This document shows positions 11,551 to 21,747 of a stretch of DNA of 64,000 nucleotides, piece after piece. The notes under the pieces were generated by a model. It made no database searches and had not been told where the DNA came from. It saw nothing but the letters and a program-made list of their open reading frames with translations. The number at the start of each line of letters is the position of its first letter. Positions within the stretch are counted from its first letter, which is position 1. The position numbers were made by a program, and so were the translations under genes. Source of the DNA: Vicia villosa (lineage: Eukaryota; Streptophyta; Magnoliopsida; Fabales; Fabaceae); the NCBI RefSeq assembly GCF_029867415.1, contig NC_081186.1:30259915-30323914 (forward strand), read 5' to 3'.

Positions 11551-13071
11551 GGGATAATAGCTATTTTGCCCCCTGCCATGTGGGCGAAGTTTGAAAAACG
11601 CCCCTGTAAAAAAAAAATTGGATTCGCCCCCTAACATATGAAGATTCCTCGGTTTTGCCCCTTCAAGAAATTTAATATTCAAAATTATTGACGTGACAAC
11701 CATTTTTTTATTTTTTTAAATTATTTATAATGACGTGGCATGCTTAGTTAGAATTTTTTATTATTTTTAATAATTTTTAATGACGTGGCAGGCTTAGTTG
11801 GATTTTTTATTTATTTTTTATTTATTTTAATTCCATGTGGCATGTTTTATTATTATTTAATTATTTGTTTGTTAAAATGTCAAATATTAAAGCCAAAATT
11901 TTGTCTCCCATGGGTATTGAACCCATGACCTATTAATTACGAGGGGGCACCACCAACCACCTTGATAGCTATTTGGGATAATAGCTATTTAAATAATTAT
12001 CAAGGTGGTTGGTGGTGCCCCTTGTAATTACTAGGTCATGGGTAGGGGTGGGAATAGGCCAGGCCGACTAACAGGGGCCTATGGCCCAGCCTACATGGGC
12101 CTAGGTTAGGCCAGGCTTTTTAGATAAATAGAAAAGGCCTAGGCTTTTTTATAAGCCTATTTAGCTAAAAAGGCTAGGCCACATGCCACATAAAAAGCCT
12201 TTTAAGCTTAAGAGGCCGGCCTATTTAAATACATATGAATAATTTTATTATTATTATATTATATTTTTTACTTTGAATTAAAAATATAAAAATAAATTTT
12301 AGTTATTTAGAAGAAATTATGAAAATAAGATGAAAAGAATCTTATGAACAATGTCATAAGTTGTTTCGATAAGTTCTCTCAAACAAATAATATCACAAAA
12401 TTTATGCTACTAGGTAAACTCAAATAAACTAATGCAAACAAACATTTAATCTCATTGATCTTTTAATTTGTTAATCTATATAAAGACGAGTTGAATGACT
12501 TATTTACAAAGGTTCAAATGAAATAGGTTTTTAAGTAGGCTAATAGGCCAATCAGGCCTTCAAAAAGGCCAGACCCAGGCCAAAAAAATAAGCCTATGAT
12601 AGGCTACAGGCCAGGCTTAGGCTTTGAATATTATAGTAGGTCAGGCTCAGGCTTGGCAAAGCCTAGCTCGGCCCAGCCTATTCCCACCCCTAGTCATGGG
12701 TTCAATACCCATGGGAGACAAAATTTTGGCTTTAATATTTGACATTTTAACAAATAAATAATTAAATAATAATAAAACATACCACATGGAATTAAAATAA
12801 ATAAAAAATAAATAAAAACTCCAACTAAGCCTGCCACGTCATTAAAAATTATTAAAAATAATAAAAAATTCCAACTAAGCATGCCACGTCATTATAAATA
12901 ATTTAAAAAAATAAAAAAATGGTTGCCACGTCAATAATTTTGAATATTAAATTTCTTGAAGGGGTAAAACAGGGGAATCTTCATATGTTAGGGGGCGAAT
13001 CCAATTTTTTTTTTACAGGGGCGTTTTTCAAACCTCGCTCATATGGCAGGGGGCAAAATAGCTATTATCCC
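11551..13071. mobile_element. Foldback Mutator-like element (MULE-MITE)
   Basis: The ends GGGATAATAGCTATTTTGCC form near-perfect inverted arms of about 420 bases each, meeting at a short centre near 11974-11999. A perfect 9-bp target duplication, aaatactta (11542-11550 and 13072-13080), supports a Mutator origin. There is no transposase frame. The right arm is split by a hAT element at 12043-12692. The centre repeats the terminal motif (GGGATAATAGCTATTT at about 11977-11992), as if two copies had fused head to head. Each arm also carries GGGTTCAATACCC, which resembles the B box of tRNA genes. Confidence 0.85.
12043..12692. mobile_element. hAT-like MITE nested in the MULE
   Basis: Inverted ends TAGGGGTGGGAATAGGC are perfect over 17 bases. 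The flanking 8-bp duplication gtcatggg (12035-12042 and 12693-12700) is exact. The interior is made of repeated AGGCCTAGGC-like units and AT-rich filler, with no coding capacity. It shares the TAGGGGTGG terminus with the elements at 7396 and 21063. Confidence 0.9.
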
Positions 13072-13601
13072 AAATACTTACCTGAGATGCCATTAACAAA
13101 TGAATAATCTTTTATCCTGTAACAAAAATAAAATTAACAATCAATACATATGTATAAAGTAAGAAATAGGAGATAAAAACTATGATACAAATTTAAAGAT
13201 TAGCATAAAAATGAAGTTCTGAAACTAAAGTTACATATTTATACTAACATCAAGAAAGAGGTCCAATAGAAATTAATAAAATAATAACAGAAAAATTCTT
13301 ATTAAAATTTGATATTAATACAATTATTATGTGAGCAATTATAATTAAAGAGTTTTATAAACATTAAATTCAATAAAAATGTAACAGAAATATTAAAATT
13401 AATTTATAGTTATGTAAGAATTAAATTTTAAAAATAGTATGATAAACCGTCAATTCATGATTATTTAAAGGAGAAATTAATGAAAGGCGTTATAAAAATA
13501 ATTTTCAATTAAATTATATTAAAGATAAAAAATTATAAAAATTAATTTATAGTTATATTAGTGTTATTATTTTTTATAATTTATATTATTAATATATTAA
13601 A

Positions 13602-14646
13602 TAAAATGCATATAAACTTTAACTATTATATCAATAAGTCTTTAGTATTTTTTTTAAATTATTAAATTTTTAAAAATATTTATCTACTTTAATTATTTAA
13701 CGCATATTTTCTAGTTTGGTAAAAACATTTTTATTTTATATTATTAAAATGAAATGCTTAAGAATTTTAGACTATCCTATTATTTAATCTTTAGATCCAT
13801 TTTTAATTATTATTTTTATAAAATTTTATCTACTTCAATTTTTTAACATATATTTTTTTATTTCAAAGATTTTTTTTAATAATTATTATCAACATGATTT
13901 TGGATATTTTAAAAATAATTGTAATTTAATATCTTATAACTAAAGTAGTAAAAAAATTGAAAAATATTTTATAATATTAGTTACAATTTAAATAATCATT
14001 AAAACAAAATTTCTCTTAAATTTTTATTTTGTATATTTTTATTATTGTAGTGTTATTAACTTTTATAATTTTTATATAATATTAAATAAAAACTAAAATT
14101 TCTTTTAAAAAATAGAAAACATATCACTATTGTACATTTCAAATTTAAAAAATTATAAAGTATAAATATTTTAATATATATGAAAAAATTTGTTTTATAA
14201 AATGCATATAAACTTTAAACTATTATATCAATAAGTCTTTAGTAATTTTTTTAATTATTATTTTTAAAAATACTTTATCTACTTTAATTATTTAACGCAT
14301 ATTTTTTAGACTAGTAAAAACATTTTTATTTTATATTATTAAATTATTAAAATGAAATGCTTAAGAACTTTAGACTATTCTATTGTTTAATTTTTAGATC
14401 CATTTTTTAATTATTAATTTTATAAAACTTTATCTACTTCAATTTTTTAACATAAATTTTTAGATTTTAAATTTTTTTTCTAATAATTATTATCAACATG
14501 ATTTTGGAAACATTAAAAATAATTGTAATTTAAAGTAGTAAAAATATTGAAAAATATTTTATAATATTAGTTACAATTTTAATGATCATTAAAATGAAAT
14601 TTATTTTAAATTTTTATTTTATATATTTTTATTATTGTAGTGTATT
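13602..14646. repeat. Direct repeat, period about 596 bp
   Basis: The sequence starting TAAAATGCATATAAAC at 13602 recurs at 14198 and stays alignable for about 450 bases with scattered changes and small gaps. It lies inside the Helitron and is non-coding. Confidence 0.8.
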
Positions 14647-15344
14647 AGGTACAATTTGTAAATTATTATTTAATCTTAATTTCAAATTTCAAAAAGCATT
14701 TTTACTTTTTTGTAAAATATAGAATAAATACTCTTAAGAATGAAAAACTTACAACGTAACTACAAATATTTTCAAAATATCCTTATAAAATTGTTCTTAA
14801 AAAATATTTATTTTAGTATTTTAGCCAATCATTTCATTAAAAATTATTTATTTATTATAATAAAATTAGGGTATTAGATTGGATAAATATAATGATTTGA
14901 GGTGAAGAATAAAAAAACTATAAAAAAAATTCAAAATTTAATAGGTTTCTAATATTATATGCCACATTGGATTAAGGTTTCTATTATGATGCCACATTGG
15001 ATTTAGGGTTAGGGTTGTGTTCAAGGTTGCTATCATAACAACCTTGGATTTATATTAAGTAGATTATTTAGTTAATTACAAAGATTTTTTTTTTAAAAGT
15101 GACAAACTATTCTAAAAATGTAATATTTAGAAATAAAAACAAATCTTTTTATTTTATGATTTTTTTGATGTTTTTATGAATAAAAATGAAAAAATTGAAA
15201 AATTAATATTTTAAAAAAAGCTTAAATAATAAATACGAAAATTAGAAATTAAAATAATAAAAATTCTTTTTTTTGTGATTTTTGAATATAAAATGAAAAT
15301 AAAATTAAAACTAAAGTTAAAAGCAAATAAAAGGGAAAAATGTT

Positions 15345-15412
15345 AGAATTGAGATTCGAACCCGGAATTTTGTACCTGTCAGCCTTACCTCCTTACCAAT
15401 TGGACTATGTCA
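15345..15412 (-). other. tRNA-like sequence (A and B boxes)
   Basis: On the minus strand TAGTCCAATTGG fits a pol III A box and GGGTTCGAATC a B box, about 35 bases apart, as in a tRNA or a tRNA-derived SINE head. The acceptor stem does not pair convincingly, so it is not a functional tRNA. It lies near the start of the Ogre-type LTR. Confidence 0.4.
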
Positions 15413-15470
15413 CTTAATCGAAATAAAATGACATTTGTAATTAAATAAGGGCAAATTTTGGGGTACAACA

Positions 15471-15979
15471 GGTGGTGTTGTGGAAGAGTTGTTGAGCTGC
15501 AATCATAAGTTCTGATGTGTAGTTTGGGTTAGAGAAAATTGATGGAAGAATTATTCTTTGACTTATGAAATGTTCAAGTCAAAGATGTGTTGACATAATT
15601 AAGATTACACAAGATGCAAGATTATTTCGATGGGCGAAGAGCTTCCTGCCAACAAGGAAGTTAGACCATGAGTTCTTAACCTGGTTTTCGGCATGTGAAA
15701 ATTCTTGGAGTGGTTTAGCTTCAAGTGAAATTAATTCTTCATGATAAAGTATATTATTGTCGGTGATGATAATGTGAAATTCTTGGAGTGATTTAGCTTC
15801 AAGTGAAATATATTCTTCATGAGAGAGTATGATAGTTTTTAAAACTATGACTGTCGGTTAAGACAATATGGAAATTCTTGGAGTGGTGTAGCTTCAAGTG
15901 ACTATACTCTTTATGGTGGAGTATGATTGTCGGAGAAGACAATGAAAGTTGATGTATTATTTTCAATCAAGGTGGAGAT
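15471..15979 (+). mobile_element. 3' internal end of a copia-like element
   Basis: This non-coding stretch ends in a purine tract AAGGTGGAGAT directly before an LTR start. AAATTCTTGGAGTG followed by TTAGCTTCAAGTGA-like sequence recurs three times (about 15698, 15769 and 15872), and TGTCGG.GAAGACAAT.GAA recurs with it. The left side is cut by the Ogre-type LTR. No pol sequence is left. Confidence 0.5.
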
Positions 15980-16516
15980 TGTTAAGATTGGTTGAAAATA
16001 TGCATGTTGATACTCTTTATGTAGGAGTATGATTGTCGATGAAGATAATGGAAGCTTATGTATTATTTTAAATCAAAGAAGTCCCACATCGGTTAGTTTT
16101 GTGAAGGAAGAGGGAGTCCAAGGCTATATATAGGATTAAAAGTTCTTAACACCCACATCGTTTAGTTTAGTGATGGAAGTGGAAATCCAAAGCTATATAT
16201 AGGATTCAAGTTTTTCTTTACAAGATGCACCAGTGAAAAGCACTTTAAGCTTGTATTGACTTTCTTTGTTCTCTTATCCTCTTGTATTATAGTGTTGCGA
16301 GATGTAGTTAAATATTTCTTTGGAGGGTGTGAGTGTACTGGGGGCCTGGGGTGTTTGAGGGTATATTATGTGTTGTAACAATTTTCACATAGTAATATCC
16401 TCTTGTTGTCAATTGGCAACGTTCGTGGTTTTTCTACTATTTTGGAGTTCCCACGTTATTTTCTTGTATTGTTATTTTGTTTCTCTGTTTTATCTATGTT
16501 TGTTATTTTCCTAACA
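15980..16516 (+). repeat. Copia-like LTR, 537 bp, with duplicated promoter
   Basis: It starts TGTTAAGATTGG after a polypurine tract and ends TTTCCTAACA, giving TGTTA/TAACA ends. It contains two tandem copies of a promoter-like block: CCCACATCGGTTAG with CTATATATAGGATT (16083-16138), then CCCACATCGTTTAG with the same TATA sequence (16152-16208). It abuts the receptor-kinase pseudogene. Confidence 0.7.
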
Positions 16517-16584
16517 ACATATAAGTTACAAAATCTCAATTTGGATGGATCAAAAAAATTTGCATTAATTGGCGTCTCACTACA

Positions 16585-17250
16585 AGGAAAAATTAGAAAG
16601 ATCCATCTTTAGGTGATTTTACTTTTCATTTGTTAGACTTGACAAAAATCCTGGAATACTTTTATGGGAAGGTTCAGTTGAATTCTACAGAGGAGGACCA
16701 ATGATTGATGTTATGTCTAATGGTTATTTTTATAGTTTTAGCCATTGTTTCAATAGTTATTGAGACATTGTTGGCATTCTTTATATATAGAACCAAGATA
16801 AAGTATAAAGGTACTTTTCTTACCCATAGAGCATGTTATTTTTCACAAGATTTGGTTTATTTTTTAAATGGATACCTTCAATTTCTCATAAACATATTTC
16901 ATCAACATGATTGAACATTTCTTACCATTATTTAGAATTCAAACTTTCAAATATTTATTTTTACTTGTTTAACTTGCTTAAGTATTTTTGATTTATGGTT
17001 TTAAATTGCGAATGCGGTTGCGAGTGTCATGATTGAGGTCATTATGGTTGATTCGATACGCAATACTACTATTGTAGTGTAAATTTTAATCGGTAGAGGT
17101 TCAATATATGAAGTTGCATATCCTTGGGTAGATTGAATTGAGGTCATTGTGGTTGATGCGATATGTTATGTGGTTGTTGTAGCGTAAGTTTTAATTGGGA
17201 GATGTTTAATATATGAAGTTGCATATCTCTGTGTAGATTGTTGAATGTCC
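16585..17250 (+). pseudogene. Truncated S-domain receptor-kinase pseudogene
   Basis: Bases 16590-16725 closely resemble the lectin/S-domain part of the intact gene (its 33955-34085), and 16725-16915 resemble its transmembrane exon and the start of intron 2 (its 34936-35100). Everything between has been deleted, so the extracellular cysteine-rich part is missing. Further intron-2-like sequence (GCGATTGTG.. type) lies at 16990-17250, where a block of about 118 bases is present twice. The kinase exons are absent. The remaining frame (IETLLAFFIYRTKIKYKG) matches the membrane segment of the intact protein. It is a dead copy of the same subfamily in the same orientation. Confidence 0.8.
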
Positions 17251-17299
17251 CTAACACATGCAGGGGGAACACCCCCCCCCCCAATATATTTATTTTGTT

Positions 17300-19080
17300 A
17301 CTTGTCATATCAATTTGGTTTATTATCGTTTATTGAGTCTCCCGTATGATTGTACATCTTTTGAATCTAAGTTGAAATCGATTTGTTATTCGTTTTACCA
17401 TGCATAAGTAAATATTTATGTTTGAACTTGATCAATATGATTTTAGTCAATTGCATGAGTCAGTGCAATAAAAACAATGTGTGTTTTTACTCAAGTTAAG
17501 TGCAAAGAAAAATCTCAAAGTACTTTAAAAACCATGAAATATTGAGATTATGTCTATTTGATTCACATCATACAAATTAAACACACATTCTGATTCAAAT
17601 CAAACTAAGCATGGCCAAAACAATGATTTTTTTTAGCAATTTGATTAGAATCAAAATTTGTACTTGATTCAAATCAAGCTCTTCCTGGTCACCCTGTTTG
17701 ATTTGTTTCAAATCAGACTTTACAGCTGATTCGAATCAGAGCATTTTTTAGCATTTTTCTTAAGGGACTGTTGCACTTGATTTGAAATAGAATTTGAACA
17801 TGATTCAAATCACGGGGTCTTGGATTTGAAACAAACATTGGTCTTGATTTGAATCAAACGTGAGATGGGTCAAAAATATGATTTTCTTTTATTCCATTCA
17901 CTTGCTCATTTAATTCAAACCATGTATTGCTCTTGATTCAAATCTAACCAACTTTTACCACTCAATGTGTTAAACAATTTGATAATGAAAATTTAAATGC
18001 AAGAGATAAAGAGATAGAGAGAGGACACGAGGAGTTATTTAGGAAATTCATCAATTGTTCTCTCTACGGCTAAGTCTGTCCGCAAATCCAATTTGGAATT
18101 GAGATGTCACTCTTACTATGCAAAAAATTGTTTGCAAGAGATGTGAAGTAATCCAACCCTACAAACCCTATGTTTGATGTTGATCCTTTCCCTTCTCTTC
18201 CCTTGATCTAAGTTTGATCAAGTCACCCAACAAACACTAATTGATTCACTGTCTCATGCTACTCATTTGCAAGAAACTACCGTTCTTTAATGCTTTCACT
18301 CGGTCGAATCTGAATTGTGATTTATCGTCACACAAGATTACCAATTGATTCACTGTCTCACGCTACTCCTTTACAAGAACCTCTTGTTCTTGAAAGCTTT
18401 TCACTCGAACGATTCCAATTATGTTACTCTTGTCAAAAACCCCAAATTAATACCTTGATCTTGGAGTAAAAACCCTAATATTTTTTCCGATGAAACACCC
18501 TAAGATTCTCAACCCAACCTTAGATTACAACCAACCTAAATTGAACATTATCAACCAAGTCTAGATGGCACCCAAACAATGAAATATCATGTGTATGTTT
18601 TTTCTGTGTATCCATAGATGCAAGGCTTAAGATGATAAGTAATGTTAGTATGTGTTTATAGTTTTATCAAATTGAAAATGATGAATGTATAAGGTGTTTA
18701 TAGATGTGAAAGTTAGAGGCAAAAGGGAAACTTAGAAACTTGTAAAAGAATACAAATTTTCATAAAAATAGCAGCATGTGTCAACCTATGTAAATGCATG
18801 TGTCCGCCTATATCAGGTCATGTGTCGACACATTCAAACAGAAGCTATAGGCTTCAAATTGGTAACATATGTGTTGACCTGAAATACGTATGTATCAACA
18901 CGTAGTAGTAATTTTGAGTACATGTGTCGACCTAAGAAGTAGTATGTGTCGACAAATACATACAGGAGCCAAAAACTTCATTATGGAAGCACATGTGTCG
19001 ACCTGAAGCACATATGTGTCGACACATGTACTTGTGTTTTAAGCTAAAAATGATTTTTTAAGCTGTAGCGGCGGAAAAAT
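17300..19080. repeat. Unclassified LTR-like relic rich in palindromes
   Basis: No coding frame is visible. The left half (17540-17960) repeats motifs around TTGATTCGAATCAA, including a perfect 14-mer CTGATTCGAATCAG at 17726-17739. The right half (18770-19030) repeats TGTGTCGACACA-like motifs (perfect at 18831-18842 and 19015-19026). Composition and the AGAGATAGAGAGAGGACACGAG stretch near 18010 recall legume sirevirus LTRs, but the ends are not visible. Two similar blocks of CACTGTCTCA.GCTACTC lie at 18247 and 18352. Confidence 0.45.
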
Positions 19081-19117
19081 TTGAGTTTAAGCTATTGATT
19101 AACTTAACTCACAAGCA

Positions 19118-19165
19118 AGAGTCGCCACCGAACTTTATTATTTCCAAAAGAGGAAAGGATAAAAT
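19118..19165 (-). repeat. Small Ogre LTR-end/primer-site fragment
   Basis: On the minus strand GGTGGCGACTCTTGCTT follows an AT-rich LTR end, as at 6421-6440. Only this short piece is recognisable. Confidence 0.5.
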
Positions 19166-19216
19166 ATCAATAACACTCACAAAGAGTCTCCATCGACCTT
19201 TTTTTTCAAACTCTTT

Positions 19217-20704
19217 TCATAATAAAACCTTGACTTTTATCATATGACCTTTTCAAACTCTTTTGGTGCACGTGTACTCTTTTTCTTTTAAAACCTTTTG
19301 TTAGAACAAGAATGAGATCTATTGTAGAAATCCTCAAGCTTCTGAACCGTCTTATAAATCAAACTTGCTATGCAATCCTTATTCATAAGTTTGCTACACT
19401 AAGACAGAAGTTCTGAGATAGAAAAGAAACTAAATGAAAGTATATCTCATTGGTTATGCCTTATTATATCAAACAATATCCCGCAACATCAATTAAAGCA
19501 TATCCAAAAGATGAGATACTAAAAGAAAAGAAAAAGATTGGAGAAAGGGAAATAAATATTGAAGAACACAATTCAAACCCCCCTTTCTTGTGTTTTTCTC
19601 CACCTTCAATTGGTATCAGAGTAACAACTCAGTGTATTCAATTTCTTTAGTCATTCAATGTGAAGATTCTATGGACCAATCATGTATTTGTAGATATCTC
19701 TTTATTCCTTTGAAGCATTTTGCATAACATGCAGATTTTTTTGTTTCTCTCTTAAGATTTCAATTTCACAGGCTGATGTTGTGTTTTCCAACATACTTGT
19801 TTTCTCATAACACACTTCGTGTATGTTGCCTCTTATGGTGCAATTTAATTTTCTTACACTATCTTGCTTGTGCACACATCCGTTTTCACTTTCAAGGCTT
19901 TGTTCTTTATATAGACTTCTGGTATATTACCGTTGGAGCATAGTCGTTGAATCATATTTTAATATTTAATGCTTGATATAGATTGAGTCAGGAAATATCT
20001 ATTTCCAAGACGAATCTCATCATTGGTGTTTGATAGAGTGTCTTCTTCAATTTTCTTCTTCCAAGATAATTACTTTAGGTGGCGTGTCTTCTTTCACTAA
20101 GATGTAGACCAAAATAGATATCATAATTTTGTCTTTACTTTGAGTACAGTGATTTCTTCCACATGACTTAACTGGACCAATTTACGATGTTCTTAGAAGT
20201 TACTGATTATTAGGTCAGAACATCTTTTGTTGGCATTGCTTGTTCTTCTGAGAAAGCTTATCGAGCTTTTGTTTCTTTGATGACTTCTGATCTTTTGACT
20301 TTAATTGTTTGAACTTGCTTTCATTTAGAACATTTTATTATTTGACAATGTTCCATTTTTTATCTTCTTGTTGTTTTTAGTTTTCATGCATCTGATATTT
20401 TTGGTTTATCCTTTGAGCTTGTCTGATACATTTTCTGATCTATTTTATTCCTCATTCTTTAAGCCTGTCTCTGATATAATTATTATGCTTGTTTTTGGTG
20501 AATGTCGTATAAGGCCTTTAGCATAACACCTGCACGCTCAATGAAATCATTAGTAATAAAATTGTTACTCACAAAATATATGCTTGTTATCATCAAAACC
20601 AGATTCTGAACATAGATCTCAATCTTGTTCTAATAAAAGGTTTTAAAAGAAAAAGAGTGCAAGTGCACCAAAAGAGTTTGAAAAGGTCACATGATAAAAG
20701 TCAA
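19217..20704. repeat. Head-to-head pair of sirevirus LTR pieces
   Basis: About 95 bases at 19217-19316 are the reverse complement of 20611-20704. Inside each arm sits a sirevirus LTR start (TTAGAACAAG). On the right arm, reading minus, it continues through GGTTTTGATGATAACAAGC and a TATA-like TCTATATAAAG near 19920. The left arm, reading plus, is short and ends ACCCCCCTTT..CCACCTTCA at about 19604, followed by a primer site ATTGGTATCAGAG (19605-19617). There is no gag or pol between the arms. Confidence 0.55.
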
Positions 20705-21062
20705 GGCAATCGGCTTACAAATATTGGGCTATGGCTTGGTATGTGGACCAAGAATGAGGGGGATCACAATTTATTCGTGCAAATAAGCAAGCAAGCAAAT
20801 AAAAAGCTAAAGATAAAGGAAGGGGTAAAAATATTACAAGGCTTCGGGAATGGGGGAAACAACTTACCAAATGGGGATGGAATAAAAGTAATGTCCATAC
20901 AAGTCCATACAAACAAGTTTATACATCCATACAAGCAAGCATAAAGATTAAACATGAAAGGATTGAACTACTAGTGTAAGTGTACTAGCCAAAGACTAGC
21001 CTTCTAAATGACCAGATTGAACGATTAATCGAGTAGGTGTCTAGTGTAAGAAAGCCCATGAT
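20705..21062. other. Intergenic, nothing recognised
   Basis: Moderately AT-rich sequence with no conserved motif, repeat pair or convincing reading frame. Confidence 0.4.
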
Positions 21063-21160
21063 TAGGGGTGGCAAAGCGGACGACCCGTCCCGTTTAGGCC
21101 TGTCCAAAAGCAGGGCGGGGCGGAGGCGGGCCAACTTAGGCATATTTTCTGATTTTTTAA
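21063..21160. mobile_element. One-ended hAT-like MITE fragment
   Basis: TAGGGGTGGCAAAGCGG at the left end and the following GC-rich GGCGGGGCGGAGGCGGG block match the left end of the element at 7396. No matching right terminus was found before the copia element at 21374. Confidence 0.55.
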
Positions 21161-21373
21161 AATTAAATGCAAATGAACATATAAAATGCTATATATTATT
21201 TTTTATTTATTTTTTTAATAAAGATGAAAATTAATGAATTAATAGAAAATATGCAAAAATACTGATTTTATGCATCAGTTGAAAATAACAAGGGAAAAAT
21301 GGTAATATACAACTCTGATACGAGCTGACGTGACCTAGTTTTAATCTGCATATTGCAATATGAATCAACTTAC

Positions 21374-21745
21374 TGTTGAAATATAAACTTGATTTGGGCC
21401 TAAATTAATTATTTGGTTCCTTGGGCTTAGTTATTTTGGGCTTAAGTAATTATGGGTCATGTTTCTAGAGAATTCTTGTAGTGTTTGGAGTGTCTAGATA
21501 TTTCTTATGGTTGTAATATTATCTAGAATACTCTTTGGATCTCTAGAGTTGAGAACTCTCTAGAATTAGTGTGTCTAGAGTTCTCCTTAGAGTAGTATAA
21601 ATAGAGATGTAATCCTACACATTTGTATAAAGCAAAAATACAAAGTTCTTTCTTCCATAAAGAATTCTCCTACCTATCAAGTTTCCATTAAAGCCTCCAA
21701 TATTTCTGAACAATTTCCCTCATCACAAAGGCTTTATTTCCAACA
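21374..21745 (+). repeat. Copia 5' LTR
   Basis: 372 bases from TGTTGAAATATAAAC to TTTCCAACA, with a TATA-like AGTATAAATAGAG at about 21593. TCTAGAG/CTCTAG short palindromes recur seven or more times between 21475 and 21590. Confidence 0.92.
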
Positions 21746-21747
21746 AA

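Larger units (their letters stand above)
9179..15063 (-). mobile_element. Non-autonomous Helitron, AT-rich, 5.9 kb
   Basis: On the minus strand the 5' end reads TCTACTTAATATAAATCC, preceded by A (host base 15064). The 3' end has a hairpin (ACTTGTGC-ATC-GCACGGGT), a 7-nt spacer and CTAG, followed by T (host base 9178). TC start, hairpin, CTRR end and insertion between A and T are the Helitron hallmarks. No Rep/helicase frame is present. Inside are an (AT)n run, a direct repeat of about 596-bp period and a Mutator-like insertion (11551-13071). A subterminal inverted repeat, CAAGGTTG/ACAACCTTG, lies at about 15023-15048. Net length without the nested elements is about 4.35 kb. The rest of this span has no recognisable gene. 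Confidence 0.65.
6381..15470 (-). repeat. Tat/Ogre-type LTR (minus), expanded by nested DNA transposons
   Basis: On the minus strand the LTR starts at 15470 with TGTTGTACCCCAAAATTTGC and ends just before the primer site at 6421-6430. The stretch 6440-6560 holds the Ogre/Tat signature GGGTGCCTTACACCTTCCCG, followed by the TGGCGACTCT primer site. Removing the hAT (7396-7930), Stowaway-like (8973-9107) and Helitron (9179-15063) insertions leaves an LTR of about 2.5 kb. A TATA-like TTGTATAAAATATT lies near 8450 (minus), with a GC-rich, gene-like stretch (8020-8420) downstream of it. No Ogre internal genes are visible left of the primer site, where the sirevirus relic begins. Lineage comes from remembered signatures; a library search would settle it. 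Confidence 0.6.

Noticed and set aside
14992..15020. Plant telomere-type repeat (TTTAGGG) near GGATTTAGGGTTAGGG
   Set aside because: Only two degenerate units, located at the Helitron 5' end; no array.
15345..15412. Functional tRNA gene
   Set aside because: Box matches are present, but the acceptor and anticodon stems do not pair well.
17271..17282. Poly-C run as an integration or origin signal
   Set aside because: Isolated homopolymer with no flanking structure; may be length-uncertain in the assembly.
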